NCBI GenBank assembly: GCA_015662615.1
Contig: DQTU01000161.1
Coordinates: 1 to 6,538 of the forward strand
Length of the DNA: 6,538 nt
Source of the DNA: Campylobacterales bacterium
Lineage (GTDB): Bacteria > Campylobacterota > Campylobacteria > Campylobacterales > QNZT01
Direction: 5' to 3'
A model generated the notes under the pieces. It saw nothing but the letters and a program-made list of their open reading frames with translations. It ran no database searches and was not told where the DNA came from. Position 1 is the stretch's first letter; each line of letters starts with the position of its first letter. The position numbers and the translations under genes are program-made. This document shows, one piece after another, positions 1 through 5,376 of this stretch.

Positions 1-175
1 TGAAGTATCACCCATTTTACAAAATCTCTCAGAACTATACTTTGAAGAGAATAAAGACAAACTGGATATACTGCTCTCTCTACTTGAACCGGCACTCATG
101 CTATTTGTAGGAGGGGTCATAGGATTCATCGTAACAGCTATGTTACTGCCGATATTCTCTATCAATATTCAATAG
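1..175 (+). CDS. gspF: GspF/PilC-family inner-membrane secretion protein, C-terminal end (partial)
   Basis: Only the last 57 codons are in the window, read from base 2 to the TAG stop at 173-175; the start lies upstream. The visible part has an acidic/polar helix followed by LLEPALMLFVGG, then GFIVTAMLLPIF. This matches the last transmembrane helix of the GspF/PilC family, in which a Glu-Pro leads into a Gly-rich helix closing with LLPIF. Family members are polytopic inner-membrane platform proteins of type II secretion systems or type IV pili; they bind the assembly ATPase and support pseudopilin or pilin polymerisation. The C-terminus alone does not separate GspF from PilC or MshG, so the symbol is provisional. 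The next gene starts only 9 bases after the stop, which suggests one transcript. This places the glycosyltransferase genes downstream of a secretion or pilus gene. Confidence 0.85.
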   Translation, partial: EVSPILQNLSELYFEENKDKLDILLSLLEPALMLFVGGVIGFIVTAMLLPIFSINIQ

Positions 176-184
176 AGAATAAAA

Positions 185-1651
185 ATGAAATTTCAAGATA
201 TAAATAACTTAAGCCAGATTCAAAAAGCTTGGATGTCAACCATCCTAATAGCCTTAATAGGCTTTTTTACATACTTCTACAACTATATGAATCCACCAAA
301 ACAATTTTGGGATGAAAACTATCATATTGCATCTGCCCAAAAATATATTGATGGTGTCTTTTTCTTTGAACCACATCCACCTTTGGGAAAGATACTCATA
401 GCCCTTGGTGAAGTAATAGTATCTCCAAACAAATCAATAAATACCAAACCTTTTTTAGAAACCGATTACATAAAAAAATTTCCAAAAAAATATAGTTTTG
501 CCGGTATGAGACTCATTCCATCTCTTATGGGTTGGCTAAATGCTATACTGCTTTTTTGGTTATTATATTTTCTAACAGATAAAATTTTTCTTGCTTTTCT
601 TGGTACATCTCTCTATCTTTTTGACAATGCAATGATTCTCCATTTCCGTGCTGCAATGCTTGAGAGTATTCAGATATTTTTTATGCTTTTAGCTCTCATC
701 TGGTTTGTAAGAGAGTGGAAAAAAGAGCAAGTAACCATAAAAACATACTCAATCCTTGGAATACTTATCACACTTGGCGTAATGATAAAAGCAAACAGTG
801 CTATTCTTCTGCTACTACCTGCTTTTTTATGGTATAGAGAACTCTGTACAGATAAAGTATCTTTTAAAGAGTTTATTGTTAAAAATCTCTCATTTCTTTT
901 AACTTCTACAGTAATAGTCTATGCTGTATTTGCCCTTCACTTCACACTGGTAGACAAACCAATAAAAAATAGAACATACAATGCACCTGCATCTATAATA
1001 GCTGATACAAAAGATCACAATATGCTAAATCCCATAAACACTTTCAAAGGTATTGCAGCATATTACAAATATATGAAACGTTATGAGAGTAGAGTTCCCA
1101 AGTACAACCCTTGCAAAAAAGGAGAAAATGGCTCTCTAGCAATCACTTGGCCACTCATAAACAAAACCATAAACTACCGATGGGAGAGAAAAGATGGCAT
1201 AGTCCGCTATCTCTACCTTATGGGTAATCCTATAGTTTGGTTTCTCTCTTTGCTTGGAGTTTTGGGAAGTTTTGTTTTAGTGATATCCAAAGCTGTTTAT
1301 AAAACTCCTATAACTCATCAAGAGTATTTCAGATGGATTCTTATCTTCACAACACTTTATGTCTCATATATGCTAGCAGTTATGCAGATAGAGAGAGTAA
1401 TGTACCTTTATCACTACTTCATACCTCTTATCTTTGCCATCATTCTCTTTACCCTACAGGTTGGCTATATTTACAATGATTTGCTTGAATCAAAAGATCG
1501 TTTGATTTATGGTTCTCTTATTGGGCTTATATTTATCATCATTGTAGTTTACGCCTTCTTTGCACCACTGACTTACTACCTACCACTTGATTTAGAAAGC
1601 TTCAATAAAAGGATATGGTTTGATTTCTGGCATCTGCAACCTGTTAGATAG
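185..1651 (+). CDS. PMT-like (GT39 family) membrane glycosyltransferase, GT-C fold
   Basis: Predicted polytopic inner-membrane enzyme of 488 residues that transfers a sugar from a polyprenyl-phosphate carrier to an acceptor on the periplasmic side. After a first membrane helix (about 17-35) comes the first periplasmic loop with Asp43-Glu44, the acidic pair that is catalytic in PMT enzymes, and HPPLGK at 64-69, a hallmark of protein O-mannosyltransferases. Further PMT-like marks are MRLIPS at 108-113, FRAAMLES at 154-161, MGNPIVW at 346-352 and ERVMYLYHYF at 403-412. A hydrophilic loop (about 255-340) has the position of the large PMT lumenal loop, but no MIR domain is seen. The ATG at 185 has only a weak purine-rich AGAGA upstream, so coupling to the preceding secretion gene is likely. 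The family is clear; mannose as sugar and protein as acceptor are not proven, and a glycan or lipid acceptor is possible. Confidence 0.85.
   Translation: MKFQDINNLSQIQKAWMSTILIALIGFFTYFYNYMNPPKQFWDENYHIASAQKYIDGVFFFEPHPPLGKILIALGEVIVSPNKSINTKPFLETDYIKKFPKKYSFAGMRLIPSLMGWLNAILLFWLLYFLTDKIFLAFLGTSLYLFDNAMILHFRAAMLESIQIFFMLLALIWFVREWKKEQVTIKTYSILGILITLGVMIKANSAILLLLPAFLWYRELCTDKVSFKEFIVKNLSFLLTSTVIVYAVFALHFTLVDKPIKNRTYNAPASIIADTKDHNMLNPINTFKGIAAYYKYMKRYESRVPKYNPCKKGENGSLAITWPLINKTINYRWERKDGIVRYLYLMGNPIVWFLSLLGVLGSFVLVISKAVYKTPITHQEYFRWILIFTTLYVSYMLAVMQIERVMYLYHYFIPLIFAIILFTLQVGYIYNDLLESKDRLIYGSLIGLIFIIIVVYAFFAPLTYYLPLDLESFNKRIWFDFWHLQPVR
1608..1613 (+). promoter_or_regulatory. Ribosome binding site for a TTG start
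   Basis: AAAGGA lies six bases before the TTG at 1620-1622, inside the end of the glycosyltransferase gene. It supports the TTG start of the PA14-like gene. The nearby ATG at 1615-1617 is in another frame and meets TGA after two codons, so it cannot be the start. No in-frame ATG occurs before codon 46, which lies beyond the membrane anchor. Confidence 0.6.
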
Positions 1652-2216
1652 ATTTGACAGACATTACGCTCTAGCTATATTTGTACTCTTTCTTGGACTC
1701 TTTTCACTCTACAAAAGCGGCTTGCTACATACTCAAAACAGTAAAACTGTAAAAATGACTCTGATAAAACAGAATGGCAGGATAAAAACTATTCTCACTC
1801 CAATAAAAACTAAATATAAACGAACATACCTGATAGATGAGATAACATTTCCAAAGGGTAGTGAGCTTTACCATAAAAGGCTTGGAAAACTTGGAGCAAG
1901 ATCAAACTTTTTTATAAAATTCAAAACAGTTACAAATATACTTACAGAAGGTACTTATAAGTTTATAATAGCATCAGATGATGGCTTTAGACTAAAAATA
2001 GATAATAAAACCATCTGCTCTTATATAAAAGATCGACCTCTTAAAAAGAGTACATGCCCTATACATTTAACAAAGGGTAAACATAACATATACTTGCTTT
2101 ACTTCCAAGGATTTGGACAATTAGGACTTTTAACTAGAGTCGAAACACCTAGTGGTTATGCAGATCCAATAGGTAAATCAAATTCTGATATGGAGTTTTT
2201 ACTATCAAAACTATGA
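1620..2216 (+). CDS. Membrane-anchored protein with a PA14-like domain
   Basis: Protein of 198 residues with a short cytoplasmic N-terminus, one membrane helix (about 16-34) and a periplasmic domain. Residues about 70-178 read like a PA14 beta-sandwich: GTYKFIIASDDGFRLKIDN at 111-129 has the typical SDDG-x-RL-x-ID pattern, and LTKGKHNIYLLYFQGFGQLG at 150-169 matches the later strand in which PA14 domains carry H-x-I-x-x-x-YFQG. Asp120-Asp121 corresponds to the DD pair that binds calcium and sugar in some PA14 adhesins. Cys133 and Cys146 could form a disulfide. PA14 domains usually bind or act near carbohydrates, so a glycan-binding or accessory role for the adjacent glycosyltransferase is inferred. 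The TTG start overlaps the upstream gene by 32 bases and the stop overlaps the next gene by four (ATGA), so the three are probably translated together. The domain call is by eye, and its N-terminal boundary is uncertain. Confidence 0.75.
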   Translation: MISGICNLLDRFDRHYALAIFVLFLGLFSLYKSGLLHTQNSKTVKMTLIKQNGRIKTILTPIKTKYKRTYLIDEITFPKGSELYHKRLGKLGARSNFFIKFKTVTNILTEGTYKFIIASDDGFRLKIDNKTICSYIKDRPLKKSTCPIHLTKGKHNIYLLYFQGFGQLGLLTRVETPSGYADPIGKSNSDMEFLLSKL

Positions 2217-2575
2217 CAAGATTTGCCTATGTAGGCATAGTATCGACCATTGCAGACTATGCTGTCTATGCTCTTTTACTCTATTTTCAAATACCGTATT
2301 ATCTTGCGATCATCGTAGGCTATAGTGCAGGAGTTATTGTAAACTTCTTTTTAACCAGAAAATATGTATTTACCAAATGTTGCAGATTTAATTCAGCATA
2401 TAAAGAGTTTTTAGCAGTCTTTGCAGTATCAGTGGCAGCTGTAGCACTTAACATAGCCATAGTCAGCATACTGCACGATTATGGAGCAAACTACTATATT
2501 GGACGTGTTGTTGCCATTGTTATGGTATTCTTTTTTAATTACTTTATGAGAAAACGATATATCTATACATTATAG
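2213..2575 (+). CDS. GtrA-family membrane protein (putative polyprenyl-phosphate-sugar flippase)
   Basis: Small protein of 120 residues with four hydrophobic helices (roughly 5-24, 29-48, 66-86 and 93-112), the normal size and topology of GtrA-like proteins. Family marks include RFAYVGIVSTIADYAVYALL near the start, GYSAGVIVNFFLTRKYVF after helix 2 (the conserved N-F-x-x-x-R-x-x-x-F pattern) and FFFNYFMRKRYIY at the end. GtrA proteins are proposed to flip undecaprenyl-phosphate-linked sugars from the cytoplasmic to the periplasmic face; the biochemical evidence for this is limited. The ATG overlaps the TGA of the PA14-like gene (ATGA at 2213-2216) and has no well-placed ribosome site, so translation is probably coupled. 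Its neighbours are the GT-C transferase upstream and the GtrB-like enzyme downstream, exactly the partners expected for such a route. Confidence 0.85.
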   Translation: MTRFAYVGIVSTIADYAVYALLLYFQIPYYLAIIVGYSAGVIVNFFLTRKYVFTKCCRFNSAYKEFLAVFAVSVAAVALNIAIVSILHDYGANYYIGRVVAIVMVFFFNYFMRKRYIYTL

Positions 2576-2581
2576 TCCAAT

Positions 2582-2603
2582 CCCCAATTGTATTGCTTTG
2601 GGG
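2582..2603. repeat. Hairpin CCCCAA / TTGGGG next to a REP-like palindrome
   Basis: CCCCAA at 2582-2587 pairs with TTGGGG at 2598-2603 around a 10-base loop. The right arm directly adjoins the palindrome at 2605-2620, so the gap between the gtrA-like and gtrB-like genes contains two consecutive hairpins. No T-tract follows, so it is not a typical intrinsic terminator. The right arm is shared with the copy at 4775-4796, which lacks the matching left arm. Confidence 0.5.
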
Positions 2604-2620
2604 TTGGGACTTCAGTCCCA
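2598..2620 (+). repeat. REP-like palindrome, copy 1 (TTC centre)
   Basis: The palindrome TGGGACT-TC-AGTCCCA occupies 2605-2620 and is preceded by TTGGGGT at 2598-2604. It shares the 5' extension and the 14-base core with the copy at 4775-4796, differing only at a T/C and at the outermost pair. It occupies the 80-base gap between the gtrA-like stop and the gtrB-like start. Its function is unknown; REP elements may affect mRNA stability or serve as RAYT transposase targets. Confidence 0.75.
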
Positions 2621-2655
2621 CTTTGTCTAAGAAAAATCTACAATGGAGATAAGCC

Positions 2656-3609
2656 ATGAAACTTGCAATAATTGTACCTTGTTACAACGAAGAAGAGATC
2701 CTGCCAAAAAGCATAAATAAACTTAGTAATTTGCTTAAATCTATGATAGACGAAGATCTGTGTGACTCTTCAAGCCGGTTGCTGTTTGTAGATGATGGAA
2801 GCAAAGATAAAACATGGCAAATTATAGAAGAGACAAGCAAAAAAAAAGAGTTAGTAGCAGGCATCAAACTCTCCCGAAATTATGGTCATCAAAATGCTCT
2901 AATAGCAGGATTGAGCAGCATAGAAGCTGATGCCTATGTAACAATAGATGCAGATCTTCAAGATGATATAAATACCATAAAAGATATGGTGAATGCTTAT
3001 CATAAAGGGTTTGAAATAGTATATGGTGTAAGAAAAGAGCGAAAAACAGATACACTCTTTAAACGTCAATCTGCACAATTATTTTATAAATTGATGGAAA
3101 TAATGGGTGTTGAAACTATCTATAACCATGCAGATTTCAGACTATTAAGTAATCGTGCAAAAAATGCACTTATGCAGTTTAAAGAGGTAAACCTCTTTTT
3201 AAGAGGAATTGTTCCTCTTATAGGCTTCAAAACAACAACAGTATATTATAAACGAAAAGAGAGAGATGCAGGAGAAAGCAAATATCCTCTTCGTAAAATG
3301 ATCTCATTCGCATGGGAAGGAATTACCTCTTTTAGTACTATGCCATTAAGACTAATAACTACTGCCGGTTTCATCATATTCATTATCTCTATTATTTACG
3401 GAATTTGGGTTCTTTATGAAAAACTATTTACAGACCATGCAGTACAAGGATGGGCATCTATGATGGTTGTACTGCTTGGATTAGGAGGTATTCAGGTACT
3501 CTCTTTAGGAATTATTGGTGAATATATAGGAAAAATCTATAAAGAGACCAAACAGAGACCCAGATATTTTGTAGATAAGACTACTGAAGTTTTTAAAAGG
3601 CAGGACTGA
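2656..3609 (+). CDS. GtrB/DPM1-like polyprenyl-phosphate glycosyltransferase (GT2)
   Basis: Protein of 317 residues with a cytoplasmic GT-A domain and two C-terminal membrane helices (about 232-253 and 266-288). Family marks in order are IIVPCYNEEE at 5-14, VDDGSKDKTW at 45-54, SRNYGHQNALIAG at 73-85, the metal-binding IDADLQDD at 97-104, ADFRLLS at 159-165 and the KRKERDAGESKYPLRKM stretch near 200-215. This is the pattern of GtrB, ArnC and dolichyl-phosphate mannose synthase relatives, which move a sugar from a nucleotide to a polyprenyl phosphate at the inner membrane. The product is presumably flipped by the GtrA-like protein and used by the GT-C enzyme upstream. The sugar (glucose, mannose or another) is not readable. 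The start is supported by GGAG at 2645-2648, seven bases before the ATG. The last codons and the TGA run into a REP-like palindrome. Confidence 0.9.
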   Translation: MKLAIIVPCYNEEEILPKSINKLSNLLKSMIDEDLCDSSSRLLFVDDGSKDKTWQIIEETSKKKELVAGIKLSRNYGHQNALIAGLSSIEADAYVTIDADLQDDINTIKDMVNAYHKGFEIVYGVRKERKTDTLFKRQSAQLFYKLMEIMGVETIYNHADFRLLSNRAKNALMQFKEVNLFLRGIVPLIGFKTTTVYYKRKERDAGESKYPLRKMISFAWEGITSFSTMPLRLITTAGFIIFIISIIYGIWVLYEKLFTDHAVQGWASMMVVLLGLGGIQVLSLGIIGEYIGKIYKETKQRPRYFVDKTTEVFKRQD

Positions 3610-3614
3610 AGTCC
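3599..3614 (-). repeat. REP-like palindrome, copy 2, containing the gtrB-like stop codon
   Basis: GGCAGGACTGAAGTCC at 3599-3614 contains the palindrome GGACT-GA-AGTCC (3603-3614). It is the inverted orientation of the TTC-centred copies and matches 4747-4762 at 15 of 16 bases. It encodes the last residues and the TGA (3607-3609) of the gtrB-like gene and ends six bases before the stop of the convergent outer-membrane protein gene. It may act as a weak bidirectional hairpin between the two transcripts, although no T-tract follows. Confidence 0.7.
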
Positions 3615-3619
3615 CGTAC

Positions 3620-4711
3620 TCAAAAGCTGTAAACTACCCCCACATTTATGAAACCGTACTTCTTGTCAAATTGTGATTTTGTATATTTGTTATAGAGGTA
3701 TGGCAAATCTGTATTAAATTGATGGAGCATTATCTCTCCACCGGCAAAAATTGATATTTTATGATTTAATGCCCTTGTAAGTGATGCTCTTATTATGTGA
3801 TTTGTATTTATATAAGTCAATTCATCTCCGCGGTAAAACTTGTCAAACTCATAACTTATCTCACCAAGCCACTTACTTGATAATACCAAACCATAAACAA
3901 TACCTGCATTTACCATTGTCTCATAACGATCAAAATTTACCGGATCAAGCTTTTCTAGTTGAGTATCCAAAAATGAGTTTTTACCTTTTGGAGCTGCTTC
4001 AACCATTGAAGTTACTTTACTTCTTCTTATTCCAGCATAGAAACTTAAAATAGCTGTAGAACCAAATCTTTTCCCCGTACCAATACGGGCAAACAGTGCA
4101 TTATGCGACATATTTGTAGTTGCTACATGAGGATATATTTTGTTACCATCTCTATCATAAAAAGTAAGTTTTAGATCATCAAAAACAATAGAACCATCTT
4201 CTATTTTTATATTAGAACCAGGTTTTATTTTTTGGATCATACTATTTATAAGATTATCGTTTATAATATGCAGATCATCAGCTTTGTCAAAGATTATACC
4301 ACTGTCTATGACTATAGTATTGAAAAAAGTATTATATCTACTTCTATGCAAAAGATGCCTTCCAAAAAACTCCAAATGACGGTTTTTCAATTTAGTACTA
4401 CTATATGCTATATTCCACTGCTGAAGATTTAAAAAGAGTGTATCCTTCTCCGTCAATCCATATCTTCCCTCAAGATCAAAACCTGTCATATCTCCCATAG
4501 CACCATATTTTGTCTCAAGGTTACCAATTTCCTGCTGTTTTATATTTAAAACATCGATTGCATCATTCATACGAAGGTAGCCTAGCTTCACCTGAGATTT
4601 ACCTTTTGGTAAAACAAAAGCGTGGGTATTTAAAAATTGAAAGTTAAATGTTTCTTCAGCAAATACATATATAAATAAAAGTGATAAAACTAGCCACAAA
4701 CGAAATAGCAT
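3620..4711 (-). CDS. Predicted outer-membrane beta-barrel protein, family not recognised
   Basis: Protein of 363 residues with a clear signal peptide (1-18, hydrophobic LWLVLSLLFIYV, cleavage expected after VFA). The rest alternates polar and hydrophobic residues in the manner of beta strands, for example SQVKLGYLRM, SKWLGEISYEFDKFY, HKISIFAGGEIML and FINVGVVYSF. It ends in Phe363 after Tyr-Ser, the aromatic C-terminal signal recognised by the BAM machinery. No cysteine is seen. The length suggests a barrel of roughly 12-16 strands with a central soluble loop around residues 150-200 (HIINDNLINSMIQKI and IKIEDGSIVFDDLKLTFYD). The ATG has AAAAGG at 4718-4723, six bases upstream. Its promoter, if separate, must lie in or near the REP pair at 4747-4796. 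It could be a porin, an adhesin or an export channel; I do not recognise the family. Confidence 0.75.
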   Translation of the reverse strand: MLFRLWLVLSLLFIYVFAEETFNFQFLNTHAFVLPKGKSQVKLGYLRMNDAIDVLNIKQQEIGNLETKYGAMGDMTGFDLEGRYGLTEKDTLFLNLQQWNIAYSSTKLKNRHLEFFGRHLLHRSRYNTFFNTIVIDSGIIFDKADDLHIINDNLINSMIQKIKPGSNIKIEDGSIVFDDLKLTFYDRDGNKIYPHVATTNMSHNALFARIGTGKRFGSTAILSFYAGIRRSKVTSMVEAAPKGKNSFLDTQLEKLDPVNFDRYETMVNAGIVYGLVLSSKWLGEISYEFDKFYRGDELTYINTNHIIRASLTRALNHKISIFAGGEIMLHQFNTDLPYLYNKYTKSQFDKKYGFINVGVVYSF

Positions 4712-4746
4712 TCCAAACCTTTTATTTAAAATCTATCCAAACAATA

Positions 4747-4765
4747 GGCAGGATTGAAGTCCTGC
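4747..4765 (-). repeat. REP-like palindrome, copy 3 (left half of an inverted pair)
   Basis: GCAGGATT-GA-AGTCCTGC at 4748-4765 has 8-base arms with a single C-to-T change at 4754 that still allows a G-U pair in RNA. With the flanking G at 4747 it nearly repeats 3599-3614. It lies 15 bases from copy 4, which has the opposite orientation. Confidence 0.7.
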
Positions 4766-4774
4766 TTTCATATT

Positions 4775-4797
4775 TGGGGTCGGGACTTCAGTCCCGC
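4775..4797 (+). repeat. REP-like palindrome, copy 4 (right half of an inverted pair)
   Basis: CGGGACT-TC-AGTCCCG at 4781-4796 is a perfect palindrome apart from the two-base centre and is preceded by TTGGGGT. The same extended unit occurs at 2598-2620. Copies 3 and 4 face each other and together fill most of the 107-base gap between the outer-membrane protein gene and the polyserine gene, like the paired REPs (BIME units) of enterobacteria. Confidence 0.75.
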
Positions 4798-4818
4798 AAT
4801 TTGAAATTGAGTAACACA

Positions 4819-5376
4819 CTAATAATCAATTCCTGGAGGAGCCATAGACTCCATATTACTCTCAATAGGTTGATATTTTATCTTTCCACCCTCTTTTGTA
4901 ACAACATAACCCTTAGCTCCACTAGGCATAACTACACTAATCTTTTCTCCAGATACCTCTATCGTAGTAAAGGAAGGCATAGCAGGAGGTAACAACTTTT
5001 GATCTGACTCTCCACTTTCAGACGGTTTAATGTAGACATTATAAGATAGATCACCTTTTTGTTTCCACTCCTTGTAAAGAGGTTCAAGATTCTTCTCTCC
5101 TGTCAGCTTTTCAATAACCTTGATTTCAGACTTCTCTTCAAAAGAGAGAGAATTTAAAGATGATGATACTGAAGAAGATGAAGAAGATGAAGATAAAGTA
5201 GACTCATACTCAATAACTGCAGAGCTAGATGCTTTATGTAAACTTCTTTCCTCTTTTTTATCAAAAATATACTTTACATCCTCAACCTTTTCAACAGGTG
5301 AAGATGAAGGTAACATTAAAAATATTCCAAATACTACAACAAAAAAAAGAGAACCAAAAATCAGGTAGCGATTCAT
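4819..5376 (-). CDS. Membrane-anchored periplasmic protein with a polyserine tract, unknown function
   Basis: Protein of 185 residues that I do not recognise. Residues 4-22 form one membrane helix or uncleaved signal anchor, which puts the rest in the periplasm. A charged segment (28-48) is followed by a serine-rich linker (50-78) with eight consecutive serines at 62-69, then a helical stretch (80-107) and a small predicted beta-rich domain (136-170: FTTIEVSGEKISVVMP, then AKGYVVTKEGGKIKYQ). LPPAMPS at 129-135 resembles MPPAMPG in the protein encoded just upstream, and the C-terminus is again Pro/Met-rich (MAPPG). The ATG overlaps the upstream TGA (ATGA on the minus strand at 5376-5373) and has GAAGG at 5384-5388, so the two genes are coupled. 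The serine tract is encoded by a 9-base tandem repeat. Anchoring plus a flexible linker would suit a scaffold or envelope-spanning component. Confidence 0.75.
   Translation of the reverse strand: MNRYLIFGSLFFVVVFGIFLMLPSSSPVEKVEDVKYIFDKKEERSLHKASSSAVIEYESTLSSSSSSSSVSSSLNSLSFEEKSEIKVIEKLTGEKNLEPLYKEWKQKGDLSYNVYIKPSESGESDQKLLPPAMPSFTTIEVSGEKISVVMPSGAKGYVVTKEGGKIKYQPIESNMESMAPPGIDY
5170..5193 (-). repeat. In-frame 9-base tandem repeat encoding eight serines
   Basis: On the minus strand the unit TCTTCATCT occurs 2.67 times (24 bases), giving Ser62-Ser69 of the anchored protein. Copy changes of the 9-base unit would add or remove three serines without breaking the frame, so the linker length could vary between strains. 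Confidence 0.8.

Noticed and set aside
2682..3055. Two minus-strand open frames of 61 and 63 codons opposite the gtrB-like gene
   Set aside because: They lie wholly within a well-supported GT2 gene, show no recognisable motif and have the composition of an antisense shadow.
3599..3625. Classical intrinsic terminator between the convergent genes
   Set aside because: A short stem exists, but neither strand shows a following T-tract; it is reported as a repeat instead.
3781..4053. Plus-strand open frame of 90 codons opposite the outer-membrane protein gene
   Set aside because: Shadow of the barrel gene; no domain, no good ribosome site, and the opposite strand has a signal peptide and a beta-barrel pattern.
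4681..4992. Plus-strand open frame of 103 codons crossing the REP pair
   Set aside because: It runs through the palindromes and antisense to two better genes, and its sequence shows no family features.
5120..5368. Plus-strand acidic open frame (Asp/Glu-rich)
   Set aside because: The acidic run is only the antisense reading of the serine codon repeat; the minus-strand gene has an anchor, a ribosome site and coupling.
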